Source: Candidatus Bathyarchaeota archaeon (GTDB lineage Archaea > Asgardarchaeota > Lokiarchaeia > Sigyniarchaeales > Sigyniarchaeaceae). From it: a stretch of 6,386 nt of DNA. The notes beneath the pieces were generated by a model. The model saw only the letters and a program-made list of their open reading frames with translations, ran no database searches and was not told the origin of the DNA. The stretch covers positions 1 to 6,386 of the forward strand of contig WJJB01000206.1 in assembly GCA_014729935.1 (NCBI GenBank), in the 5' to 3' direction. Shown in pieces: positions 1 through 6,079 of the stretch (the first letter of the stretch is position 1; each line of letters starts with the position of its first letter). The position numbers were made by a program, and so were the translations under genes.

Positions 1-1710
1 ATTAACCAGATAGAACTTTTCTGATTCTGGATTCACGAGATACATGCCATCGGATACGCTGTTGAAGATGGTCCTGAACCTGAGCTCATTTTCCTTTATT
101 GCTTCCTCAGCCCACTTTCGCTCGGTGATATCGGTGGACAAGCTGCATATCGCGTAGGGTTTTCCATCGGGTTCATTAATTGGGAACTTGATGGAGAGAT
201 ACGTATGCAACCAACCATCATGAAAGATATCTTCCTCGAATTCCATAGGTGCATTATATTCAATCACTTGCTTCTCATGGGCGCTGAAAAGATTCACGAT
301 GCTCTCGTCAAATAATTCCGGGTCCCGCTTCCCAATTACTAATTCATTCTTCACGTTAAACATGACCTCGAACTGGTGATTTACCAAGAGATACTTAGCA
401 TCCATATCCTTCAAGTATATCACCGTGGGAGAGTTTTCCAAGATTGCTCTCAATCTTGCTTGACTTTCCTTGAGGGCAGAGAGGGTGTCTTCGAGTTCCC
501 TTGTCCGTTGCTTGATCTTTTCCTCAAGCTCGAGATTCATCTTCTTTATCTTTTCATATAATCGCCTTCGCTCGTTTTCTGCGGCAAGTTGCTTGGTAAT
601 ATCCCGCATGATGCAATTCATGGCTGTATATTCCTTGCCCGTCTCATCCTCATTTTCCACACTAACTCCTGTAACAGATACCGTGCGAATGGATCTATCA
701 GCATGAAATACACGAAATTCGTTAACGAATTTCCTGTCATTTTTGATGGAATCGACGATGTCCTGCTTTAAAAACCCAAGGTCATCCTCATGGATTATTT
801 CAAAGGCATTCTCTCCGATAATCTCGTTTGGATAATACCCGGTAAGGTCGAATATCTGCGGGCTGGCGTAAATCACCGTTCCATCTGGCTTGATCTGTAT
901 CACCGATTCTGAAAGATTATTCACGAGATTCCGGTACTTGTTCTCAGATTTCAAGATTTTATTCTCAGCTTGCTTTCGTTTCATGATATTCCGTGAAAGC
1001 ATGAGAATTTTCCTGTTGCTTGCTTTTGTAGTGAACGTGGTCGCCTTGATTTCGAACCAGATATAATGGCCATCCTTATGCCGGATCCTGAATTCCCCGG
1101 TTATCTCTTTTTCCCTGACACCTTCCAAGAACGCTTTTTCTTGAATATCTTCAGGATGCATGAATTTCACCGCTTCTTGGCCGATGAACTCGTCCTCGGT
1201 GTAGCCAAGCATTGCAACCTGATTCTTATTGACGTACTCATACACCCGGTTTTCATTCAGGACTGCAACCAAGTCACTTGCATTCTCGAATATTAACCTG
1301 AACCGTTCCTCGGAGATTTCAATTTCCTTTTGCAATCGTTTTTTTTCAAGAGATTGCGTGATTTTATGTAGCACGTCCTCTAATATTATGGGTTTAACGA
1401 AATAGGCATCCACACCATCTTTCAAGGCTTCAATTGCGTTTTGCAAGGTAGCATTCCCGGTGATGATGATGGCTATGGTATCTGGATTTTTTTTCTTCAC
1501 TTTTTTCAAGAGCGTGAGTCCATCCATATCTGGAAGGCGATAATCAATCAGATTCACGTCAAAGTATACATTTTCTTCTATCAATTCCAAGGCTTTATTC
1601 CCCGTGGCTGCAACTTCAACCTTGAATCCCATATCCTCGAATACGTCCTTTAACGTTTCTAGGATCTTCTCTTCATCATCCACGATCAAGATACTGTTTT
1701 CTTTACCCAT
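1..1710 (-). CDS. REC-multi-PAS signalling protein, probable N-terminal part of a soluble histidine kinase (runs off left edge)
   Basis: The 570 visible codons have no stop, and the C-terminus lies beyond the window. Residues 5-120 form a receiver domain: acidic pair D11/D12, phospho-acceptor D56 in LIDYRLPDMDG, T84 in IIITGNATLQ, and K106 in YFVKP. PAS domains follow at about 133-250, 255-375 and 419-532, each ending in a PAC-like stretch (for example STDITERK), and a fourth begins near 541. A charged coiled coil (about 376-420, with a KQRTRELED motif) lies between PAS 2 and PAS 3. No membrane segment is seen, so sensing is likely cytoplasmic. This architecture normally ends in HisKA-HATPase, but that part is not visible. 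The ATG at 1710 is chosen because REC begins right after it and GGGA lies 8 nt upstream. In-frame ATGs at 1761 and 1791 are alternatives. The REC closely resembles that of the kinase at 2492-4057. Confidence 0.9.
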   Translation of the reverse strand, partial: MGKENSILIVDDEEKILETLKDVFEDMGFKVEVAATGNKALELIEENVYFDVNLIDYRLPDMDGLTLLKKVKKKNPDTIAIIITGNATLQNAIEALKDGVDAYFVKPIILEDVLHKITQSLEKKRLQKEIEISEERFRLIFENASDLVAVLNENRVYEYVNKNQVAMLGYTEDEFIGQEAVKFMHPEDIQEKAFLEGVREKEITGEFRIRHKDGHYIWFEIKATTFTTKASNRKILMLSRNIMKRKQAENKILKSENKYRNLVNNLSESVIQIKPDGTVIYASPQIFDLTGYYPNEIIGENAFEIIHEDDLGFLKQDIVDSIKNDRKFVNEFRVFHADRSIRTVSVTGVSVENEDETGKEYTAMNCIMRDITKQLAAENERRRLYEKIKKMNLELEEKIKQRTRELEDTLSALKESQARLRAILENSPTVIYLKDMDAKYLLVNHQFEVMFNVKNELVIGKRDPELFDESIVNLFSAHEKQVIEYNAPMEFEEDIFHDGWLHTYLSIKFPINEPDGKPYAICSLSTDITERKWAEEAIKENELRFRTIFNSVSDGMYLVNPESEKFYLVN

Positions 1711-1758
1711 GAAATGTTCCCACGCCGGGTTTTCGAGCAAATTTAATGGTTGTCTTCC

Positions 1759-1848
1759 CATGTTACACGAGAAATAACCACTGTTTCCCATTTTATGATA
1801 GAGAATCTAGCATATATTTTTTTTTGAATCCCGTGCAAGTGTAACATG
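1759..1848. repeat. Perfect 10-bp inverted repeat spanning the divergent intergenic region
   Basis: CATGTTACAC at 1759-1768 and its exact reverse complement GTGTAACATG at 1839-1848 are separated by 70 bp. The arms flank the TATA-like element at 1811-1826. They could be paired operator half-sites for a regulator of one or both divergent genes. A 10-bp match is not expected often in about 190 bp (rough estimate 1-2%), but it may still be chance. Confidence 0.35.
1811..1826 (-). promoter_or_regulatory. Putative archaeal BRE/TATA element for the leftward REC-PAS gene
   Basis: Read on the minus strand, a run of nine A is followed directly by TATATG. This fits a purine-rich BRE joined to a TATA box centred near 1815. 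The usual 26-27 nt spacing in archaea would place the transcription start near 1788-1791, next to the most upstream in-frame ATG. The pattern is seen in the sequence; its promoter role is inference and depends on the host being an archaeon. Confidence 0.4.
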
Positions 1849-1854
1849 ATGCGC

Positions 1855-1890
1855 GATAAAAATTCATGGAGAAATGATGAGAATCTGAGG
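1855..1890 (+). promoter_or_regulatory. Weak TATA-like element and SD-like GAGG upstream of the plus-strand gene
   Basis: GATAAAAATT at 1855-1864 is a loose TATA-like match. It would put a transcription start near 1886. GAGG at 1887-1890 lies 11 nt before the GTG start at 1902, a rather long spacing. Both elements are weak, and each could be chance in AT-rich DNA. Confidence 0.2.
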
Positions 1891-1901
1891 CTGAACGGTG
1901 A

Positions 1902-2528
1902 GTGGGAACCGTGGTAGAGCACCCGAAAATCAAGGCAGCATTAGGCTCATCCCCCTTCATTCTCTCCGTGGGATATTTTGATAAGTTTCTCGGACCATCA
2001 CGAATCGATACCTTTCCCCATTTAGGAGAAATCGATGATCCTATCAACCAGATACTCAAGGACACCTTTAACACGAAAAATGATTATATTTCATTCGATT
2101 TTCCAGATTTTTACGCCCAAGTGATGAAATTCCCACTCCAATTACCTGGAATCGAAGGCGAGACGTTGTTTTGCTTCATCATGATTCGTGATGCAAGTTT
2201 GCCCAAGCTCGGAATAGCGCACTTGAAGCAGATCAAGGATTTGTTCTTGGAAGTACCAGAGGCGGACCTCTTGAAACCAGAACAAGGTATTTACAATCCA
2301 TTTTTTATCAGCATTTACAAGAGATTTGTTGAAAAGAAGCAACCATTACCTTTAGAATTATTTAGCCATCATGTTCGCGCTGAAATCACCACCATTCAAG
2401 GGTTTTGCGAGTACATTCTCAAGAACTACAGGCACCAAGAGGAGATTCAAGATGAAGTATATAATTTCATTGAACTTATGTTGGAATCCTGCTACGAGCT
2501 TTCCAATGTGTTTGACGAGCTAGCATGA
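1902..2528 (+). CDS. Small soluble protein: possible longin-like sensor domain plus degenerate HisKA-type (DHp) helix pair, no ATPase domain
   Basis: I do not recognise a named family for this 208-residue protein. Residues 18-120 look alpha/beta: a strand-turn-strand with YFDKFLGP (25-32), a helix (about 45-57), strands at 61-80 and 87-96, then a helix (104-117). This order resembles longin/roadblock-type folds, by inference only. Residues 150-208 look like a HisKA dimerisation helix pair. FSHHVRAEITTIQGF aligns with VSHELRTPMNSIIGF of the neighbouring kinase, so H156 matches the phospho-acceptor histidine. However, H157 replaces the usual acidic H+1 residue, A160 replaces the H+4 Thr/Asn, and E161 replaces the conserved Pro. 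No N, G1 or G2 box follows. The GTG at 1902 is the first start after an in-frame stop (TGA at 1899-1901); GTG at 1911 is an alternative. The 3' end overlaps the opposing kinase gene by 37 bp. Confidence 0.85.
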   Translation: MGTVVEHPKIKAALGSSPFILSVGYFDKFLGPSRIDTFPHLGEIDDPINQILKDTFNTKNDYISFDFPDFYAQVMKFPLQLPGIEGETLFCFIMIRDASLPKLGIAHLKQIKDLFLEVPEADLLKPEQGIYNPFFISIYKRFVEKKQPLPLELFSHHVRAEITTIQGFCEYILKNYRHQEEIQDEVYNFIELMLESCYELSNVFDELA

Positions 2529-4057
2529 GCTTGAAGTGGTTGCGGGATGGTAAAATAAAAGGCAGAACCCTTGTTAATGCCCTCACTTTCCATCCAAATA
2601 CGTCCGCCATGCAACTCCACCAGTTTTTTGCTGTAATGTAGCCCCAATCCAGTTCCTTGGGGTACCCTGACTCCCGGAAATTCAATCCGCTCGAATGGTT
2701 GGAATAATCTTTCTTGATCCTCCTTCTTTATCCCGATTCCGGTATCCCATACGGTAAACTGCACCATTCCATCAACTTTCTCCACCTCGATACCCACCTT
2801 TCCACCATCTTGCGTGTATTTGATGGCATTATCGAGCATGTTAAATAATACTTGCTTTATCTTTCTTTCATCAGCTGTGAATAATTCCAATCCATCTGCT
2901 ATGGTAATAACGAGGTGTATTTGGTGTTTCAAGGTTTTTTCCTTGAATAATTTCCTGCATTGTTCCATCAAATCCACCAAGAGCACTTGGTTTGCATGTA
3001 ATTCCAACTTGCCGGCTTCGATTTTAGACAAATCGAGGATCTCATTAATCAGGGAGAGAAGGTGTTGGCCGCTATCATAGATATCATTGATGTATTCTTC
3101 CTGCTCATCCGTGATATCTCCAACATATCCCTTCAACAAGGCTTCAGAAAACCCGATTATGGAGTTCATGGGTGTCCTGAGCTCGTGTGACACATTTGCA
3201 AGAAAGATTGATTTGGCCCGATTTGCAGCTTCCAACTCTTGGGTCCTTTCTTTAATTTTAGCTTCTAAATCCCTGTTCAAATGTTTTAGCTTCTTTTCTG
3301 CCACGATTTTTTGAGTGACATCAACCATTGCAATGTATAATCCTATCCCTTCCTTTATTTCTATAGAACGAGCATATGCATCGACCCAATGCAATTCTGA
3401 ATTAGAACCATAGATCTGGTAGGTGTTTAACGAATGGGATTCCTTGGATTTGGCATCCAACACCTTTTTTTGATCTAAGAAAACCTTCCTATCCGCGGGG
3501 TCTATTAAGCCTAAAAGATCTTCAAATTTCCCGTGAAGCAGATCATCTTGAGTGGAACCGACCAAGTCACAAAATGCATGGTTAACATACACGATTGTAT
3601 CTTCTTGGACGAATAAAATGCCCATGAGAGATTGATCGGTAATGATCCTGAATCTTTGTTCGGATTCCCTGAGTTCTTTCTCCAAAGCTTGTTTTTCGAG
3701 AAGATTATTGATCTTGAAAATCATGTCTTCGATCTTGATCGGCTTCTGAAAGTAGCCATCCGCGTTATCTTTCAAGGCACCAATTGCACTCTGCAGGGTA
3801 GCATTCCCAGTAATGATGATTCCTATTACATTTGGTCTTTCTTTCTTGATTTGTTGGAGTAATTCCATGCCATCGATATCCGGGAGACGGATATCTATCA
3901 ATGCAACGTTGATAGGTTCTTTCTGGATGATTTCTAAGCCTTTTCTACCCGTGGTGGTCGCGTGGACATTGAAACCTTCTTCCTTGAAGATATCGGAAAG
4001 GGTTTCCAAGATATTGGGCTCATCATCAATGATCAACAAGTGTGCAGGTTCCATCAT
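2492..4057 (-). CDS. Soluble histidine kinase, REC-PAS-HisKA-HATPase_c
   Basis: This 521-residue protein is complete. REC (5-120) has D11/D12, phospho-acceptor D55 in LIDIRLPD, T83 and K105. A PAS domain spans about 128-250 and ends in MVDVTQKI. A coiled coil (251-285, KERTQELEAANRAK) leads into HisKA, with H291 in VSHELRTPMNSIIGF (HPK1-like). HATPase_c has the N-box around N406/N410, the G1 box DTGIGI at 438-443, an F-box LFQPFERI, and the G2 box GTGLGL at 468-473. It should autophosphorylate H291 and can receive or control phosphate through its own REC. No membrane segment is seen. It is the last gene of the leftward set, 18 nt after the receiver gene at 4076-4450. The ATG at 4057 follows GGAG with a 6-nt spacer; a second ATG directly follows. 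The tail after FYFTIPQP is low-complexity Ser-rich, and its codons overlap the convergent gene. Confidence 0.95.
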   Translation of the reverse strand: MMEPAHLLIIDDEPNILETLSDIFKEEGFNVHATTTGRKGLEIIQKEPINVALIDIRLPDIDGMELLQQIKKERPNVIGIIITGNATLQSAIGALKDNADGYFQKPIKIEDMIFKINNLLEKQALEKELRESEQRFRIITDQSLMGILFVQEDTIVYVNHAFCDLVGSTQDDLLHGKFEDLLGLIDPADRKVFLDQKKVLDAKSKESHSLNTYQIYGSNSELHWVDAYARSIEIKEGIGLYIAMVDVTQKIVAEKKLKHLNRDLEAKIKERTQELEAANRAKSIFLANVSHELRTPMNSIIGFSEALLKGYVGDITDEQEEYINDIYDSGQHLLSLINEILDLSKIEAGKLELHANQVLLVDLMEQCRKLFKEKTLKHQIHLVITIADGLELFTADERKIKQVLFNMLDNAIKYTQDGGKVGIEVEKVDGMVQFTVWDTGIGIKKEDQERLFQPFERIEFPGVRVPQGTGLGLHYSKKLVELHGGRIWMESEGINKGSAFYFTIPQPLQAHASSSNTLESS

Positions 4058-4067
4058 CCCCTTCTCC
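4058..4067 (-). promoter_or_regulatory. Shine-Dalgarno sequence of the REC-PAS kinase gene
   Basis: GGAGAAGGGG stands directly before two tandem ATG codons. The GGAG core is 6 nt from the first (4057) and 9 nt from the second (4054), so either start would fit. It lies in the short gap after the upstream receiver gene, consistent with cotranscription. Confidence 0.6.
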
Positions 4068-4075
4068 GTTTCAAC

Positions 4076-4450
4076 TCAACGCAGGTTTTCCTTTAGTTCC
4101 GTGAATAGATCATCCATCCCGAATGGTTTATTCAGGAATCCGATAGCTCCCAATCCCAGCGCACGATCTTTAACCGAGTTGTCCGCGCTTGCAAATAACA
4201 CCTTTATCTTTGGATTCATCGATAAAAGAGAAACCATGACTTCTATCCCGTTCATTCCAGGCATGCGGTGATCCAAGATAATGAGATCTGGTTTCCTCTC
4301 CATCGATTTGTACTTCTTAAGGGCTTCGATGCCATTGCATGCCATTTCAATGATTTTATAACCTTTTACTTCAAGCATCAGCCGATACAGGTCCTGCAAC
4401 GAGAGGTCATCTTCAATGATAAATATCGCTGGAATGGTAGGTCGCCCCAA
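4076..4450 (-). CDS. Single-domain response regulator (CheY-like receiver)
   Basis: The 124 residues are one receiver domain with no output domain. Acidic residues E13/D14/D15 sit in IFIIEDD, the phospho-acceptor is D60 in LILDHRMPGMNG, the switch residue is S88 (Ser rather than Thr) in LFASADNS, and the conserved lysine is K108 in FLNKPFG. The likely role is phosphate carrier between kinases, or a switch that acts by protein-protein contact. The start is uncertain: TTG at 4450 is the only standard start between the in-frame TGA and the first REC strand, and it has no clear SD. An A/T-rich stretch just upstream may act as its own promoter. The REC-kinase gene follows 18 nt downstream, making it the likely partner. 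Confidence 0.92.
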   Translation of the reverse strand: MGRPTIPAIFIIEDDLSLQDLYRLMLEVKGYKIIEMACNGIEALKKYKSMERKPDLIILDHRMPGMNGIEVMVSLLSMNPKIKVLFASADNSVKDRALGLGAIGFLNKPFGMDDLFTELKENLR

Positions 4451-4486
4451 TGCAATGCTTCAAGAAAGATGATAAAAATTAGAAAT

Positions 4487-4510
4487 AAATAATTTCCGGC
4501 CGGATTATTT
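4487..4510. repeat. Dyad-symmetric element between the two single-domain receiver genes
   Basis: Arms AAATAAT (4487-4493) and ATTATTT (4504-4510) flank the palindrome CCGGCCGG (4496-4503), with a 2-nt offset on one side. The element covers the stop codon of the gene at 4505-4915. On the minus strand it is followed by T-rich DNA (about 4476-4495). It could be an operator, a weak terminator/attenuator hairpin, or part of a promoter for the next gene (ATTTATTT at 4484-4491). The symmetry is seen; the role is inferred. Confidence 0.35.
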
Positions 4511-4915
4511 ACAATATTTTGCAAGGAACTCGATTAACTCTTCAATCTCGAGAGGTTTCTGGAATACTCGCTCAGCACCCAACTCAAAAGATTGCTGGAT
4601 CTTGGATGGAAGAGAGTATGCCGTCATCATTGCAACTTTCAGGCTTGGATTCAATTGCTTGATTTTCCTCAAGACTTCCACGCCATTCATCCCTGGCATT
4701 TTTATATCCATTAAGATCAATCTAGTGTCCAATGTTGAAACTCGGTGAAGGGCATCAAGTCCATTATTGACGGTCTTCACTACAAATCCCAATTCCAGCA
4801 AGATATCCTGCAGGGTTTCGGTGATGCCAGCATCATCATCCACGATGAGGATATCTATCTCCTTGATATTACCTGTGTCTTGGGAGCTTGAGCGTGAAAC
4901 AAGAGCCCTGTCCAA
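4505..4915 (-). CDS. Single-domain response regulator (CheY-like receiver)
   Basis: The 136 residues hold one receiver domain, preceded by a roughly 20-residue polar N-terminal tail (Ser-rich, RSSSQDTGN). The acidic cluster is D26/D27/D28 in ILIVDDD, the phospho-acceptor is D70 in LILMDIKMPGMNG, the switch residue is T98 in MMTAYS, and the lysine is K120 in VFQKPLE. No output domain follows, so it likely relays phosphate or acts by docking on a partner. An in-frame stop four codons upstream and the absence of other start codons before the first strand leave TTG at 4915 as the only standard start. GGAGGT lies 11 nt before it. The gene begins inside the 3' end of the REC-kinase gene (47-bp overlap in another frame), which suggests translational coupling and makes that kinase the likely partner. 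Confidence 0.93.
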   Translation of the reverse strand: MDRALVSRSSSQDTGNIKEIDILIVDDDAGITETLQDILLELGFVVKTVNNGLDALHRVSTLDTRLILMDIKMPGMNGVEVLRKIKQLNPSLKVAMMTAYSLPSKIQQSFELGAERVFQKPLEIEELIEFLAKYCK

Positions 4916-6068
4916 TTCTGCTTTCTACCTCCAATATTCCTTCATGCATTTCAACGATCTCCTTTGACAGTGAGAGCCCCAGGCCAAAGCCTTTCGCTTT
5001 GGTGGTAAATAAAGGTTCGAACACTTTATTCAAGTGATCCGGTGCAATGCCCACCCCGGTATCCTCAACTTGCACGATTATATATTGCTCTGTGCAGTTC
5101 GTGCAGATCATCAATTTTCCACCATCGGGCATGGCTTGGATTGCATTTATTAGCAGATTATGCAGGACTTGTGAGATCTGGACTTCATCCATACGAACCT
5201 CATGACATCGATCCATGAAATCCGTGCATACTTCAATGCTTTTTGGCATTTGCACGCACGAGAGGCATTCAATAATGAGTTCATCAAGCTTCGCCCTACC
5301 CAAGGTAATCGTCTTCACCTTCGAGAAATCAAGGAGATTATTGATGAACGCTTTTGCACGTTCAATTTCATCCTTGATGATGTTAAGATGCTTCCCGATT
5401 TTGTTGTCTTTTTCCTTAATAACTAAATTCAAGAAATATACCGAATTATTTATAGTGGCTAGGGGATTGCGCAGCTCGTGGCTAAGAAAACCCGCCAATT
5501 TCCCGAGCGTTGCTAGCTTTTCCTGCCTGATTAAGCGCTGCTGTGCGTCTTGCAATTGGCGCGTGCGTATTTCAATCTTCTTTTCCAGTGTATCATTGAA
5601 ATCCTGGAGCTTCGCCTGTGCATGCCGCAAATTTTCTAACAACGAGTGACGATCGATAGAGTATCTAATGGTTTTTTCCAGTATCTTTTCGTTCAAGGCA
5701 TCCTTGACGAGATAATCTTGAACTCCCGCTGCAACAAGCTGATGTGCAATTTCTTCATCGTTTAATCCCGTGAATACAAGAACGGGAAGATCCAGGTGAA
5801 GGGAAAGCACTTTTCTTGCAGTATCAATTCCATTGCTATCTGGTAGTGAAAGATCGAGTAGTACCAAGTCAAAATCCTGTTTATCAATCTCCTGCATCCC
5901 ATCTTTAAGGTTTTGTTTCCATGTTGTCCTGCATGAGATGATATTGAAATCCTTGGTAAACTCCATGAATAATCGAGCATCTGCAGGATTATCTTCAATT
6001 AGCAGGATATTATAAGTGCTTATTTCAGGGCTATAACTCGACATGGGGAGAACACCTTGTTTTAGCAT
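4869..6068 (-). CDS. Soluble histidine kinase, REC-HisKA-HATPase_c
   Basis: The protein has 399 residues from the ATG at 6068. REC (19-140) has E25/D26 in LLIEDN, phospho-acceptor D72 in LLDLSLPDS, T100 and K122. A coiled-coil linker (about 140-185) leads to HisKA, with H197 in FLSHELRNPLATI; the HELRNPL form resembles HPK4/NtrB-like kinases. HATPase_c shows N-box N304/N308, G1 box DTGVGI from D336, F-box VFEPLFTT, and G2 box GFGLGL from G360. No PAS domain or membrane segment is present, so the input is probably phosphorylation of its own REC by another kinase. The ATG at 6068 has GGAG 4 nt upstream. TTG at 6083 (a TTGA overlap with the stop of the preceding regulator) and ATG at 6044 are alternatives. 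REC-kinases directly after an Rcp1-like regulator are a common arrangement in bacteria and some archaea. Confidence 0.93.
   Translation of the reverse strand: MLKQGVLPMSSYSPEISTYNILLIEDNPADARLFMEFTKDFNIISCRTTWKQNLKDGMQEIDKQDFDLVLLDLSLPDSNGIDTARKVLSLHLDLPVLVFTGLNDEEIAHQLVAAGVQDYLVKDALNEKILEKTIRYSIDRHSLLENLRHAQAKLQDFNDTLEKKIEIRTRQLQDAQQRLIRQEKLATLGKLAGFLSHELRNPLATINNSVYFLNLVIKEKDNKIGKHLNIIKDEIERAKAFINNLLDFSKVKTITLGRAKLDELIIECLSCVQMPKSIEVCTDFMDRCHEVRMDEVQISQVLHNLLINAIQAMPDGGKLMICTNCTEQYIIVQVEDTGVGIAPDHLNKVFEPLFTTKAKGFGLGLSLSKEIVEMHEGILEVESRIGQGSCFTLKLPRHR
4927..4932 (-). promoter_or_regulatory. SD sequence inside the upstream kinase gene, supporting a TTG start
   Basis: Read on the minus strand, GGAGGT is a full match to the anti-SD core and ends 11 nt before the TTG at 4915. 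It lies within the last codons of the kinase gene at 4869-6068. It is the main support for starting the receiver gene at TTG, although the spacing is longer than typical. Confidence 0.45.
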
Positions 6069-6079
6069 GGAACTCCATT

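Noticed and set aside
1817..1825. Run of nine T as a plus-strand terminator
   Set aside because: No plus-strand gene ends upstream of it. On the minus strand it is the A-run joined to TATATG, better read as a promoter element.
1716..1909. 8-bp inverted match GTTCCCAC (1716-1723) and GTGGGAAC (1902-1909)
   Set aside because: An 8-bp match over this distance is expected fairly often by chance, and both arms fall at or near coding starts.
1793..2074. 93-codon minus-strand open frame opposite the start of the DHp-like gene
   Set aside because: It is antisense to a better-supported gene and has no recognisable domain. Its codons are explained by the plus-strand protein and the intergenic region.
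3813..4271. 152-codon plus-strand open frame
   Set aside because: It lies entirely opposite the REC-PAS kinase and receiver genes, which have complete motifs. Its Ser/Phe-rich translation is typical of an antisense shadow.
5215..5649. 144-codon plus-strand open frame
   Set aside because: It is antisense to the REC-kinase coding region and has no domain-like features. The Ser/Arg/Phe-rich composition fits a shadow frame.
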